Assembly (NCBI GenBank): GCA_947561585.1
Contig: CANNZV010000258.1
Span: forward strand, 381,307-445,306
Origin: Caprella mutica
Lineage: Eukaryota; Arthropoda; Malacostraca; Amphipoda; Caprellidae
Length of the DNA: 64,000 nt
Reading direction: 5' to 3'
Made by a program: the position numbers and the translations under genes. The notes beneath the pieces are model-generated. The model ran no database searches, was not told where the DNA came from, and saw only the letters and a program-made list of their open reading frames with translations. Positions 24,110-37,554 of this stretch are shown here, piece by piece; within the stretch, counting starts at the first letter, position 1, and every line of letters starts with the position of its first letter.

Positions 24110-27100
24110 TCTTCAAGTATCATTAATAGGCAGGAGAATTTTTCAGTTTTCAGTGGTTTCCAATCAATCTAAACCAGATCTTTTAAATTTATTTTAATTC
24201 TATTTTCTTCATTTAGAATTATTATTATTATGTAACTTTATAAGAGGAAAATAATTCCATTCTTACATTTATTTATTAAGTCTGTAACTGTAATAAATAT
24301 TACAAATAAACCAAATTATTATAGCAAAGTTCATACATAAAGAATAATTAAGAACGAAATCGCAAGAGATTTTTAAAAGACTTCAAGTTTAAAAAAAAGA
24401 CAATGCAAATCTTTAACTTATTCTTATTGAACTGTTTAATAGATTTGAAATTGATGTATTTCACAAGCTTAATTTTTCTTTAGTTAGTACATGTAACTCT
24501 TGACTATTTGATGAAGAACTTAGTTAAGTAATTAAGCTCTTACATGGTTTTAATTTGAAGTCGATCATAGAATTCAAACGCATTGGCTAACCTAAGAAAA
24601 ATACCTTATAACACATTCCATGTAGTGTAAATTATTGCCTCGCATAGTTTGCCAATATATCTCACCACGTAGTGTATTATTAGCAGTTCACTAGAGGAAG
24701 TGAGAGTACAGTTAGTGATGTAATGATAACAGATAATGCACTATTGTTCCCTAATATTCCCTATCTACATCAATCAACTCTTTACTCAGTTTGTGAATGG
24801 TACTTCTTGCATTCTTCACTATTATTGATAATTGAGATTGATATTTTGAAGAGCGGAATGTTTTGTTATTATAGTTCAACGCATAGACGAAAGTGATTAA
24901 TAATTCAGATTGGTGATGGATAATTAAACGAGTATTAAGATAAGTGATAGATAATTACATGAATTCCAAGTTGTTAATATTTTATTTCATATACTGTGTC
25001 TATAGGTTTATTCCTATTTAAAACATTATTATTCTTTTCAGTACAATGATATTGGTTATATTAAGCGCTGGTTGGTATTTCCCACAGACATTACTGCTAT
25101 TGCAGTAGATACTTGTTAGGTAATAGTTCTTGAATAGAAAAAGTAAATAAAGTAAATTAAGCATTATAAATTTAATGCTGCAATTTGGTCTGGTGGTATT
25201 AATCAGATACCCACCAGACTATCACATCTGCAGTGGGGGGGGGGGGGGATATTCTCCCTAATGAAGATAGCGTGATGAATAGAGGTTTAGTGAGTTTCCC
25301 AGGGAAAAAGGTTGGGCGTTAAACTTTCCAATCGATCGGGGAATTCAAGGAAACAGAGGATTTTAACGGTCATTCACGCGATATAAAATGTAGACACAAG
25401 GTGAAATACATCACTGACAAACACCATGATTGGCAAACAGATATCAATATCTTAATTTAAAGTAAATATTGTAACTTTAGTAATGTACAGGTACAAAGAA
25501 GGGTTAATTAAAGTAGAAACCACCAAAAGTTTCAGGAGAAGACCTCACTCAATCTACTACGACACTATCATAACTTTTCTTTCTGTTAAAAACTATAGAT
25601 TTGCTGTCAATTTTCTGTTCCGTACCTCTAGTTCGTGACATTTGAAATCACGAGTCGTAAGCTAACTCTCTTAATTATAGCAACTGACATTGGAAGATCA
25701 CAACCTTGATTAAATGCAATCGATGCGGCTAGAGGTCAAAACACAGTGAAGCCTTTTACAAAACAATGTATTATGGATATTAAAATTAGATCAAATCAAA
25801 TAATGTAAATTGATACCAAATCTCTCGTGCTATTTAGATGTATAACTATTGATGTTATTTTATTTACTAATTACTCAGATTAAATTACTATTAATTTACA
25901 TACAACAAATACGCCTACAAGATACTGATTTCGCTTCATAAATAGAGTATTTCCATTACAAATATGTTCAGCTGATAGTCCTATCATATTCCCTAGCATT
26001 ATAATCCACTGCAGTTTGTGCTGTTATTACTATTTATATTGTTCTGCATCATGGTTATTACATGGCCAATAAAGTAAAGGTCGTGATATTTATGTAAGTA
26101 TGTAATCGATGACTCAGCCTTTAACTTTATGTTGCTTTCAGTAAAAATTACTCATCAATAATCTTTATAGAATAGCTATGATATGAATTTAAATATGAAA
26201 AACAGTCTTTATTCAGTCATGTTAAATCTTCCTATCCTACGATTCGAAAATTTCGAATTTTTAATCTAAAAATTTGATATTTCATTTTATCATTTTACGG
26301 AATTCTTGATATGATTCCAATTGAAGATAATTATGGATTGTATTATATGGAAGGAATATTGAAAATGTATTTTAGTGAATTGTTCGTACTTAATTTAGAA
26401 AATGTATTTTATAAATGTAAATTAAAATTACTGCATTTTAAAATAAGAAGAAACTAATTCAAATTTAGTCCTTCTGGATTATTATTACCTGAATTATAAT
26501 GTATAGATTAGAGCTGCCCATAGCAATGGTAATATGAATTATTAGTCCAAATGAGCAGCTAAGAGCGTTGGTAAGAGTACTAAGGATGCACCACGCATAC
26601 CCTTTAGTTGCAACTCTAGCAATGGAGATGAGCGCATGTCAACACACAGAAACTGGTGTGGCATTGCCTTAGAGTCAGCCATAGATTAGGTCCCAAGTCA
26701 CGCGTTCTGTCAGTGCAGTTTGCAAGTCGAAACGGAAAGCGTTTGGAGGATCTTCTCACCGAGTGAGTGGGCACGCAGGTGCTGATATTTTGTTCGATAT
26801 TCACCATTAAATCTTTCATGAAAATAATAAGGAATATTAGTTTCTAATGGGATGATGAACAGCAAAAGCTCACTTTATTTTATTTAGGAATATTAAACAA
26901 TATATTTTAAATACATATAATATAATCGTATTCAAATTGAAACAAATATTGAAATAATTTGAAATATACTAATCTAAATTACTGTTTGTAAATATTTTCA
27001 ATAAACTTTTGATATATAAAATGGTAATTGCTTAACTTTACACTATATGTAACAAAATATATTTTTCTTTCTCCATATTAGTAATAATTTATAAAAATTT

Positions 27101-27350
27101 CATTACAAAATAAACAAAATTGAACCGATACTAACGAACACTACATTAGCCTAATGGTAACAGCTGTGTGTAAAATAGCTGAACGTAGTGTCAGACTTGC
27201 AATATTTGTGAAGATTTGATAGTATAGCTTTTCCTATTCATAAGGGTGAACAAATTACAAACAAAATGAAACTAAAATGTTATCAATTTCACAGATCCAG
27301 GCTATTTTTTTCATATAAAAAACATATTAGAAAAGAGTAATCTTGGTGGA
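24110..27350. other. intergenic AT-rich region
   Basis: About 3.2 kb with no recognisable gene. It includes a run of 14 G at 25235-25248 (a likely sequencing or assembly weak point) and a more GC-rich unique patch at about 26550-26810, where the minus strand has a 67-residue frame without recognisable similarity. Confidence 0.45.
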
Positions 27351-27355
27351 ACTCT

Positions 27356-28037
27356 CTGTAGCTTCTTTAATATGGCACTATAGTTAATTTTCTTTAATAT
27401 GGCACTATAGCTCATTTTCTTTAATATGGCACTATAGTTCATTTTCTTTAATATGGCACTATAGTTAATTTTCTTTAATATGGCACTATAGCTCATTTTC
27501 TACAATATGGTACTATAGCTCATTTTCTACAATATGGCACTATAGCTCATTTTCTTCAATATGGCACTATAGTTAATTTTCTTTAATATGGCACTATAGT
27601 TCATTTTCTTTAATATGGCACTATAGCTCATTTTCTACAATATGGCACTATAGCTCATTTTCTTCAATATGGCACTATAGTTAATTTTCTTTAATATGGC
27701 ACTATAGTTCATTTTCTTTAATATGGCACTATAGCTCATTTTCTACAATATGGCACTATAGCTCATTTTTCTTTAATATGGCACTATAGCTCATTTTCTA
27801 CAATATGGCACTACAGTTCATTTTCTACAATATGGCACTATAGTTCATTTTCTACAATATGGCACTATAGTTCATTTTCTACAATATGGCACTATAGTTC
27901 ATTTTCTACAATATGGCACTATAGTTCATTTTCTACAATATGGCACTATAGTTCATTTTCTACAATATGGCACTATAGTTCATTTTCTACAATATGGCAC
28001 TATAGTTCATTTTCTACAATATGGCACTATAGTTCAT
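27356..28037. repeat. minisatellite, 27-bp unit
   Basis: About 25 copies with core AATATGGCACTATAGTTCAT. The left part mixes TTCTTTAAT, TTCTACAAT and TTCTTCAAT variants in a repeated order (block duplication of several units around 27500-27750); the right part (27800-28030) is homogeneous TTCTACAAT. The minus-strand frame of repeated YSAILKK is an artefact. Confidence 0.92.
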
Positions 28038-28279
28038 TCAGTTTCAAAATTAACGGAAACCTCAAAAATCGAAACTTAGTCTGTGAGTCCCAACGCAAGT
28101 CTTCGTGTCTATAATTTTATATTAGAGTGAATTCTGTAGGGTTAAATATGAATAAATAGAAGATAATGTGGGACATTAACACAAGTAAAACAATGAACTA
28201 TCGATTATGACAATATTGCAAATTTTATGTACATTATTATTCTAAAATTCAACATTCGATCTCATAAGTTAAACTAACT

Positions 28280-28645
28280 ATTTAATGAAGTAATCAATCA
28301 ATAATTCACTTGATACTATTTGATTTAATTAGTCATTTTAAAACTAAAATACCATATTTTGAAATCATTTTTTAAAATTTGAATTGAAGTAATGCATGGA
28401 GAGAGCAGGGATTCGATTCCCCATTAAAGCCTCTACTGTTAAATGTGTTATTTCTCGATGTACAGGACTTTCCACTCTAATCGGAGGTAAAAATAAATCC
28501 TTAATTACTTGATATCAAAATTACCTACGTAACGCTTCAATTCAAATTTTAAAAAATGATTTCAAAATAATGTATTTTAGTTTTTAAAATGACTAATTAA
28601 ATCAAATAGTATCAAGTAAATTATTGATTGATTACCTCATTAAAT
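28280..28645. repeat. long inverted repeat (about 110-bp arms, 145-bp loop)
   Basis: Left arm 28280-28389 and right arm 28535-28645 are reverse complements with only a handful of mismatches (for example TAATCAATCAATAATT and its complement AATTATTGATTGATTA, one mismatch). The loop contains AGGGATTCGATTCCCC, which resembles a tRNA T-arm, but there is no complete cloverleaf. Likely a foldback element or MITE; no clear target duplication. If transcribed it would form a long double-stranded hairpin. Confidence 0.75.
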
Positions 28646-28973
28646 TTTTCCACACTCTAATCTGAACAATATCCTCCGATAGAAATAAGAACTATTCAAC
28701 TAACTATTAAAGATGTAACTAACCTCACTACCGTTCACATTACCTTTCTCCTTCCCATATCGTGTTTTCTTTTGCCAATCTAGGTTACACAAACTAATCT
28801 ACCTGCTGGCATATCAATGAAGAGATTACGTGACTATAAAACAAGGCTAACACAAATGACATAACGTGATAATAGGTCACATTTACATACCTTCCTCTCC
28901 ATGTGAAATAGTTTCTATGTATGTCAAACAATTCAATTGAACATCTAGACTTCTAGAACATAGGTCAGTCCTT

Positions 28974-28985
28974 TTCTATATAAGG
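28974..28985 (+). promoter_or_regulatory. TATA-box-like site upstream of the module-repeat gene
   Basis: TCTATATAAGGT is a strong TATA match 460 bases before the first exon I can place. The short ATG frame just downstream does not splice in phase to 29443, so any link to that gene is a guess. Confidence 0.2.
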
Positions 28986-29442
28986 TCACCTATGACATTG
29001 ATATTTCCATGATGTTTGTAGTGAAAGGTCAGTCTAGAGTTTAGAAAATGTTAACGAGATAATAATTTCTTCTGTGAACTTATCTTTGTAATTTAGACTT
29101 TTGAGCATTGTTTTCATATGACTTCTGTAAATGATTGAATATGTGTGAAACTGAGGCAATTTTAGAATAAACTGTCGAATATATAATTTGAAAAATGAAC
29201 TTCAGCCTAAAATTATTTCAATAAATTAAAAAATATTATTGAGAACAAGTTTTAATAATAATATTCAAAGACATAAAATGAAACTTCAATCCAATAAAAC
29301 TCAGAGAGAAAAATTTACGGTGGGGCTACCAAAAATTAAGGAAGATTGGCTCTACTTAATCTTCTATTTGGTTGGTTTCACAATATATTTCCATCGAAGA
29401 AAATAAAAAAATAGTAATCATTCTTTTTATCTTTCCCTACAG

Positions 29443-32400
29443 GACTGATCCGAGCTACAACGAGGTTTTGTTCAGCGAACCAGCTGATATAGATCCTTAT
29501 TACGGTGATCAAACACAAGAAGACTATCAAAATTATCCGGAATACACCGAAGAAGGTTACCCGGAGTACACAGATCAAAGCTATCAAGGTTATGAAGAGG
29601 ACTACGGACAGGGTTACGAGGGTGATCAATACGAAGAGTATCCAGATGAGCAAAGTTATTATGCTGAAGATGATTACTATCCAGTAAGTGAAAGCGGAGC
29701 CCCAGCTGATTACGAGAGCCAGTACGATCCTAATATCTCCGGATACGCTACTGAGGATTATCAAGAGTACGACGATTACTATCCGGAAGAATACAATGAT
29801 GAACAGGATTTGAATGAGGATCAGTCAGGATATGGCTATGAAAGACCCAATAACCAAATCACAGATATTGTGATAGATGAGGAAGATGATAATGTGGAGG
29901 ATCCTGATGAAAGATTTGTCGTAAATCAGCAAATAGATTACCCGGCTTATGATTACGTAACTCCTCGAGCCGCATCCAGAACAGATATCGTATTTGCAAC
30001 GTGAGTAGTTTCCGTTGATTCCTTCTCATATTGTATGAGGTAATTTAATATATTAACATATTTTTGTACATTGCAGACCAAGCTCAGCAGAACTTGAAAC
30101 AGAGCCAGGAGTGTCTACAACTCACCAAGACTATCCAGAGTATCAATTAAATCCTAGGTCTCACAATGAAAGACGACAAATTGATGGCGACTATGTGATT
30201 GACGAAGATGAGGGAGGGTATAATTTAGACACCGAAACAAGAAACGCTTATAAAACACCTCCAGTCCAAGCTTTTGGAACAGAAAGAATAAGCAGTCGAC
30301 TAAATGGAGACATTTATATTGACGACAATGAATCTCTGAGAGTTCAATCGAAGAGTGAAACAAAGGCATCATATTCAACACCTAAAGGCAATTTGTCAAG
30401 ACCGCAGGTAAGAAGAAAAATGTGACAAATACTAAATTGACACACTTCAATATATCAATATAAATTTATTTTTAATATTAACTTATAACGTAATAATTAA
30501 GGTATTATAAGTGAGTCTAGTTCTGATTTTAATTTAAAAAAAAGGATTTTCTATTTTGAAAGGTTAGGTCTTTTAATGACACTTGAAAAATTACAGTAAT
30601 TATCTGTGTGATAAACATGTCGTTCTTTTAATGCTGAGACTCAATTTAATATCCCATTTTAAGAGTTTTCATTTGGATAACTTATGGGGATCGAAGAAAA
30701 GGTAAAGATTTTGAAAAAATAATTTCACCTAAAACACACCTACGTCCTACAGCCCAAGATATAATGACTATATAGATAGGGTATGGTAATCATCTAATCG
30801 AAATCACTTTGACGTGACAGCGTTGTGACTGGAAAATCTTAAATTGTATTTATTGCTACGTGAATAATATGCTTTGTGATTAATAACTAATTCATTTTTA
30901 ATCGTTATGGTTCAATTTTTGCCGATAATTGTATTGTAATCGAAGTATATCCACAGATAAAACTTTCACTATTTAGACATTTACTTAAATTTACTCTTGG
31001 AAAGTCTACAGTGGACTGCATGGCGACTCTGTCCACACTTAGAAACATTGGACTACCTACTTAAAATTAGTCACTACAAACTTACATCAATTACTTAATT
31101 GTATTTCCATTATTTTATTAGTCAATTGTTATTCATAGCAACTAGAGCTTAGCAGTTAACTAGCCCTGGTTTAGGCTCCTAGGTAGTATAGGTATAAGAG
31201 TCTATTTCTTATAGATAAGTAAAAAAGTGAACAATATAAGCAAACCTAAATTATATTCATAAATTTAAGTTCTAGGTTCTATCGCTATTTTTACTATTTA
31301 TCACATGAAACAACTATAAATTGTCCTTAATCTTCTCGATATTAACATGCAAATACGCTGGGTCAGAAGCAAAAAAATGTGACGTAATTTTTTCGCGTCG
31401 TCTGCTAGTTCTGAGATGGCTAGAGCGTTGAAGCTACCTCTAAAATATTAGTTTTTTTTTATTAAAAATTCGTTTTTATTCACTTTATTCAAATTTTAAT
31501 TTGAGAAAAACTAATTTTGTCTTTTTCTACACGTTTACAGAATTTAAGACCTATCAGATATTTAATTAAGGGCACCGTTCCCAAATTTTGAAAAGTTTTT
31601 TATTATTGAAGCTACGGTTGTGAAACTTTGTACACACATATAAAATGAATTCTAAGACGTTTTTGTTTCATGGCATTTTTTCGATTCGACCCATAGAAAA
31701 CGAGTTATTCGAATTTCGAATAAATTTCGAACAGTGTGTAAATTAATAAATGGATACTTCAATTTTGTAGCTATGACATTATGATTTTTTGCATTCGATT
31801 CTCCACAAGATTCTCTACAAACTGTGGAAGCGTTTTTTTGATTTTTCGAATCAGTTTTCGAATTATTGAAATTTTTTAGTAAAGCAAAAAAAATATTGAA
31901 AAAATATAAATTTCCAAATTCAATATTTTGAAATATAATTCGAAAATTAAATAAAACTCTTCCATAGTTTGTAAAGAATTCCGGGAAAAAACGAATGCAA
32001 AAAACCGCAAAGCCGTAGCTTCTACCAAAAAAAGCCTTAGACTTTTGAATTACATGATTTGTAGATATCTGAAGTAACGAGTAATCTCCCATTCAAAATT
32101 TGATAATCTGGCACGCAGCATACNNNNNNNNNNNNNNNNNNNNNNNNNNNNNNNNNNNNNNNNNNNNNNNNNNNNNNNNNNNNNNNNNNNNNNNNNNNNN
32201 NNNNNNNNNNNNNNNNNNNNNNNNNNNNNNNNNNNNNNNNNNNNNNNNNNNNNNNNNNNNNNNNNNNNNNNNNNNNNNNNNNNNNNNNNNNNNNNNNNNN
32301 NNNNNNNNNNNNNNNNNNNNNNNNNNNNNNNNNNNNNNNNNNNNNNNNNNNNNNNNNNNNNNNNNNNNNNNNNNNNNNNNNNNNNNNNNNNNNNNNNNNN

Positions 32401-35400
32401 NNNNNNNNNNNNNNNNNNNNNNNNNNNNNNNNNNNNNNNNNNNNNNNCTTCTTATAATGTGTGCAAAATACCAGAGGTATCGTGTAACACTAACCCCCCT
32501 GAGGAGAGGGAGAAAGGGAAAAGAGGGCCCGGGGGTAGGGAGTCAATATGTACTCTAAAAACCATCTCTCATCCAATTATAATTCGTAATAATTAATTAT
32601 CTCGCTATATCTTGTATCTAACCTACCACTAATAACACGCCCACTAAGGTTTGCAAAGAAATATTCCTCAGTTACCCGCAGACCTTCGCGAGGGTAGTAT
32701 GCTGCGTGCCAGATTATCAAATTTTGAATGGGAGATTACTCGTTACTTCAGATATCTACTAATCATGTAATTCAAAAGCCTAAGGCTTTTTTTTTGGTAG
32801 AAGCTACGGCTTTGCGGTTTTTTGCATTCGATTTTCCCCGGAATTCTCTACAAACTATGGAAGATTTTTATTTAATTTTCGAATTATTTTTAAGATATTG
32901 AATTTTGAAATTTATATTTTTTCAATATTTTTTTTGTTTTACTAAAAATTTCAATAATTCGAAAATTAATTCGAAAAATCAAAAAAACGCTTTCACAGTT
33001 TGTAGAGAATCTTTAGGAGAATCGAATGCAGAAAATCATAATGTCATAGCTACAAAATTGTAGTATCCATTTATTAATTTACACACTGTTCGAAATTTGT
33101 TCGAAATTCGAATAACTCGTTTTCTATGGGTCGAATCGAAAAAATGTCATGACACAAAAACGTCTTAGAATTCATTTTATATATGTGTATAAAGTTTCAC
33201 AACCGTAGCTTCAATAATAAAAACTTTTCAAAATCTGGGAACGGTGCCCTTAAGGAAAAGTGTCGAAAAATATCGATCCCTTAACTCATCTTCCTTTTTT
33301 TCAGAAACATCAGCAAGGTGTGTACGTTGTCGATGATGTTGAATTCGATGCTGCAACAGAAACAAATTCTCAGTTCAAAGAAGTTCCAGTGAATCGTCCA
33401 TCAAGACCTTCTAAAGGTGAATACATTTATTCTCCTGAGTTCGCAGCATTGGAGGAAACAGAAACAAAATCGAAATACAAGCAAAACAAAATAACAAAGA
33501 GAGGTCCATATCGAGCAAAGACAACTTTGCAACCTAGAGGGATCGGGTCAAATCCATCAGAGACTCATGAAAAGTACAATCAAAAAGATATTTCAAAACG
33601 AGTGCCTTACAAACAGAAGCACAATTTAAAATTTGAAGGTGACATTCGCAGTGAAACTGAAAATAACAACGTATATAAAAAACAACCACAAACCAGAGCT
33701 AAGAAAGTTGTCGCTAAAGATTCTCTGAAATCCAATGGTTCTTTCCAAGATAAGTCCGAAACAAGAGAAAAATTTACACCAAAACTAACGACGAGGTCTA
33801 TTTTGAAACGTAAGGACGACTCAATCAAACCAGAGGGAGATATTCAAAAAGACACAGAGTATCAGTCAACATTCACAGAAAAACAGCAACATCGAATAAA
33901 AGGAAGTAAGCAAAAGGATAACTTGAAGTCCGAGGGCAGCCTCGACAAAACAACAGAATATGAACAACGATTTCAAAAAGTGTCAGGTTTAAAACAAAAG
34001 AAGTTCAAGCAAACAGATAATTTGAAATCAGAAGGACAACTGGACAAACATACTGAATACGAACAACGTTATCGAAACGTTAGAGGTGAAAAATTAAAGA
34101 ATTTTAAACAACCCGATAATTTAAAATCAGAGGGAGATATTCAAAAGAGCACTGAATATGAACAGAGATACCAAAAAGTAAATACAGAAAAACTCAAGAA
34201 TTCAAAACATCCAGATAATCTAAAATCTGAAGGAGATATTCATAAGAGCACTGAATACGAACAAAGGTACCAAAAAGTGAACGCTCAAAAACTCAAGAAT
34301 TCAAAGCATCCAGATAATCTAAAATCTGAAGGGGATATTCATAAGAGCACTGAATACGAACAAAGGTACCAAAAAGTGAACGCTCAAAAACTCAAGAATT
34401 CAAAGCATCCAGATAATCTAAAATCTGAAGGGGATATTCATAAGAACACAGAATACGAACAACGATACCAAAAAGTGAACGCTCAAAAACTCAAAAATTC
34501 TAAGCATCCAGATAATCTGAAATCGGAAGGAGATATTCATAAGAGCACAGAATACGAACAACGATACCAAAAAGTGAACGCTCAAAAACTCAAAAATTCA
34601 AAGCATCCAGATAACCTAAAATCGGAAGGAGATATTCATAAGAACACAGAATACGAACAACGATACCAAAAAGTGAACGCCCAAAAACTCAAAAATTCAA
34701 AGCATCCAGATAATCTAAAATCGGAAGGAGATATTCATAGGAGCACAGAATACGAACAACGATACCAAAAAGTGAACGCTGAAAAACTCAAGAATTCAAA
34801 GCATCCAGATAATCTAAAATCGGAAGGAGATATTCATAAGAGCACTGAATACGAACAAAGGTACCAAAAAGTGAACGCTCAAAAACTCAAAAATTCAAAG
34901 CATCCAGATAATCTAAAATCGGAAGGAGATATTCATAAGAACACAGAATACGAACAACGATACCAAAAAGTGAACGCTCAAAAACTCAAAAATTCTAAGC
35001 ATCCAGATAATCTGAAATCGGAAGGAGATATTCATAAGAACACAGAATACGAACAACGATACCAAAAAGTGAACGCACAAAAACTCAAGAATTCAAAGCA
35101 TCCAGATAATCTAAAATCGGAAGGAGATATTCATAAGAACACAGAATACGAACAACGATACCAAAAAGTGAATGCTCAAAAACTCAAAAATTCAAAGCAT
35201 CCAGATAATCTAAAATCAGAAGGAGATGTTCATAAGAACACAGAATACGAACAACGATACCAAAAAGTGAACGCACAAAAACTCAAAAATTCTAAGCATC
35301 CAGATAATCTGAAATCGGAAGGAGATATTCATAAGAACACAGAATACGAACAACGATACCAAAAAGTGAACGCTCAAAAACTCAAAAATTCAAAGCATCC

Positions 35401-37513
35401 TGATAATCTAAAATCAGAAGGAGATATTCATAAGAACACAGAATACGAACAACGATACCAAAAAGTGAATGCTCAAAAACTCAAAAATTCAAAGCATCCA
35501 GATAATCTAAAATCAGAAGGAGATGTTCATAAGAACACAGAATACGAACAACGATACCAAAAAGTGAACGCACAAAAACTCAAGAATTCAAAGCATCCAG
35601 ATAATCTAAAATCGGAAGGAGATATTCATAAGAGCACTGAATACGAACAGAGATATCAGGAAGTAAAGGCTGAAAAACTCAGGAATTCAAAGCAACCTGA
35701 TAATCTAAAATCGGAAGGAGATATTCATAAGAGCACTGAATACGAACAGAGATATCAGGAAGTAAAGGCTGAAAAACTCAGGAATTCAAAGCAACCTGAT
35801 AATCTAAAATCGGAAGGAGATATTCACAAGAACACTGAATACGAACAGAGATATCAGGAAGTAAACGCTGAGAAACTCAAGAATTCAAAGCAACCAGATA
35901 ATCTAAAATCGGAAGGAGATATTCATAAGAGCACTGAATACGAACAGAGATATCAGGAAGTAAAGGCTGAAAAACTCAGGAATTCAAAGCAACCTGATAA
36001 TCTAAAATCGGAAGGAGATATTCATAAGAACACAGAATACGAACAACGATACCAAAAAGTGAACGCACAAAAACTCAAGAATTCAAAGCATCCAGATAAT
36101 CTAAAATCGGAAGGAGATATTCATAAGAGCACTGAATACGAACAGAGATATCAGGAAGTAAAGGCTGAAAAACTCAGGAATTCAAAGCAACCTGATAATC
36201 TAAAATCGGAAGGAGATATTCATAAGAACACAGAATACGAACAACGATACCAAAAAGTGAACGCACAAAAACTCAAGAATTCAAAGCATCCAGATAATCT
36301 AAAATCGGAAGGAGATATTCATAAGAACACTGAATACGAACAAAGGTATCAAAAAGTAAACGCTGAAAAACTCAAGAATTCAAAGCATCCAGATAATCTA
36401 AAATCAGAAGGGGATATTCACAAGAACACTGAATACGAACAAAGGTATCAAAAAATAAACGCTGAGAAAATCAAGAATTCAAAGCAACCAGATAATCTAA
36501 AATCGGAAGGAGATATTCATAAGAGCACTGAATACGAACAGAGATATCAGGAAGTAAAGGCTGAAAAACTCAAGAATTCAAAGCAACCTGATAATCTAAA
36601 ATCAGAAGGGGATATTCATAAGAACACTGAATACGAACAACGGTATCAAAAAGTAAACGCTGAAAAACTCAAGAATTCAAAGCATCCAGATAATCTAAAA
36701 TCAGAAGGGGATATTCACAAGAACACTGAATACGAACAAAGGTATCAAAAAGTAAACGCTGAAAAACTCAAAAACTCAAAGCATCCAGATAATCTAAAAT
36801 CGGAAGGAGATATTCATAAGAGCACTGAATACGAACAGAGATACCAAAAGTTACAGAGTGAAAAACTTAAGAATTCAAAGCAACCAGATAATTTGAAATC
36901 AGAAGGGGATATTCAAAAGAGCACTGAATACGTACAGAGATACCAAAAAGTACATTCTGAGAAACTGAAAAATTCAAAGCAACCAGATAATCTGAAATCT
37001 GAAGGAGATATTCATAAGAGCACCGAATACGAACAAAAATATCAAGAAAAGAAAGCTTCAAAACAGAAAAATTCTAAATATCCAGACAATCTTAAATCTG
37101 AGGGAAATATTGATAAGGATACTGAATACAGACAGCGATATTTAAAGACTCAAGTCAACAAAGCGAAAGTATTCAAACAACCTGATAATCTTATAACAGA
37201 AGGCCAAATTGAAAAGAAATATGAACACGAGCAAACTTCTCAAAAATCTGATACTGAAAAATTAATTCCTGACTCTATAACAAATTCGGAATTTTCTAAC
37301 AGTGTGAAAGAAATTGAAGAAGATATTGAATCGACGAATACAGAGGAAGAGAGGAAGAATAAGGGATATCTGATCCTTGGTGCGGAGCATTTAGAAAAAT
37401 TAGAGGCGAAGGATTCTAATATTCAAATTATAGACCAGAAAGAATATGGGAACAACTTCAAACCAGAACCACATAAGCCATATGTAAGAAGGATCATATC
37501 TGTTCAACTCTAG
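29443..37513 (+). CDS. module-repeat protein, possible SAXO/MAP6-like microtubule protein (5' partial)
   Basis: Exons 29443-30000, 30077-30407 and 33305-37513, in phase at both joins (VFAT|PSSAE split codon; SRPQ|KHQQG phase 0), with good splice sites (CCCTACAG|G, CAAC|GTGAGT, TTGCAG|A, CCGCAG|GTAAGA, TTTTTTCAG|AAA). The first exon begins in phase 2 and there is no Met in its frame, so an upstream exon is missing. The visible part is about 1,700 residues. N-terminal ~190: acidic, Tyr-rich (YPEYTEEGYPEYTDQSYQGY). Then diverged modules with TET/SET...Y motifs, then about 34 modules of 33 residues (DNLKSEGDIHK, TEYEQRYQKV, KLKNSKHP) from ~33917 to 37200, then a short acidic tail. No signal peptide or membrane helix. 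The spacing 'LKxEG-x5-TEY-x3-Y' resembles the Mn-type modules of SAXO/MAP6 proteins; that link is from memory and uncertain. The coding sequence is A-rich. Confidence 0.8.
31570..33249. mobile_element. TTAA-flanked long inverted-repeat element spanning an assembly gap
   Basis: Left arm 31570-32123 (starts GGGCACCGTTCCCA) is the near-exact reverse complement of right arm ~32697-33249 (ends GGGAACGGTGCCC). Each arm is about 550 bp and they differ at scattered positions and small indels. Both outer ends abut TTAA (31566-31569 and 33250-33253), the duplication typical of piggyBac-type insertion. The arms meet an N-gap (32124-32447) and about 250 bp of unique loop. No transposase frame is visible. 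It sits in the intron of the module-repeat gene and ends 55 bases before the acceptor of its large exon. Confidence 0.75.
32124..32447. other. assembly gap (324 N)
   Basis: Unknown bases directly at the inner end of the left arm of the inverted-repeat element. Large palindromes commonly break assemblies, so the gap is probably caused by the element. The frame called across it is meaningless. Confidence 0.98.
33917..37200 (+). repeat. coding 99-bp tandem array (33-residue modules)
   Basis: Inside the large exon. About 34 modules, of which about 29 (34130-37000) are nearly identical at DNA level. Two main module types, 'KVNAQKLKNSKHP' and 'EVKAEKLRNSKQP', occur in blocks and alternate between 35640 and 36330, pointing to duplication of two-module blocks. 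The edges (before 34100 and after 37050) are diverged, as expected when the array grows from its centre. Confidence 0.95.
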
Positions 37514-37554
37514 TCAATAGATTGTAATTTATTAAGATAATTACTCACTTAGAA

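Noticed and set aside
27135..27185. tRNA A-box-like TAGCCTAATGG, possible SINE or tRNA
   Set aside because: No B box at the right distance, no cloverleaf and no poly-A or short-repeat tail.
29378..29764. 128-residue minus-strand frame rich in hydrophobic residues
   Set aside because: Antisense shadow of the acidic Tyr-rich exon of the module-repeat gene.
32100..32558. 152-residue frame crossing the N-run
   Set aside because: Most of it is unknown sequence (N) and the remainder is part of the inverted-repeat element.
33260..33304. ATG-like start of the 1,417-residue frame inside the inverted-repeat element
   Set aside because: The frame extends into the transposon end only because no stop occurs there and it begins at a non-ATG codon. 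A TTTTTTCAG acceptor at 33296-33304 and an in-phase join to 30407 show that the exon starts at 33305.
37484..37552. A 69-base intron joining the two module-repeat frames (donor TAT|GTAAGA, acceptor ACTTAG)
   Set aside because: Both sites look good, but the join is out of phase and meets a stop shortly after, so it cannot fuse the two frames. It could still create a truncated isoform.
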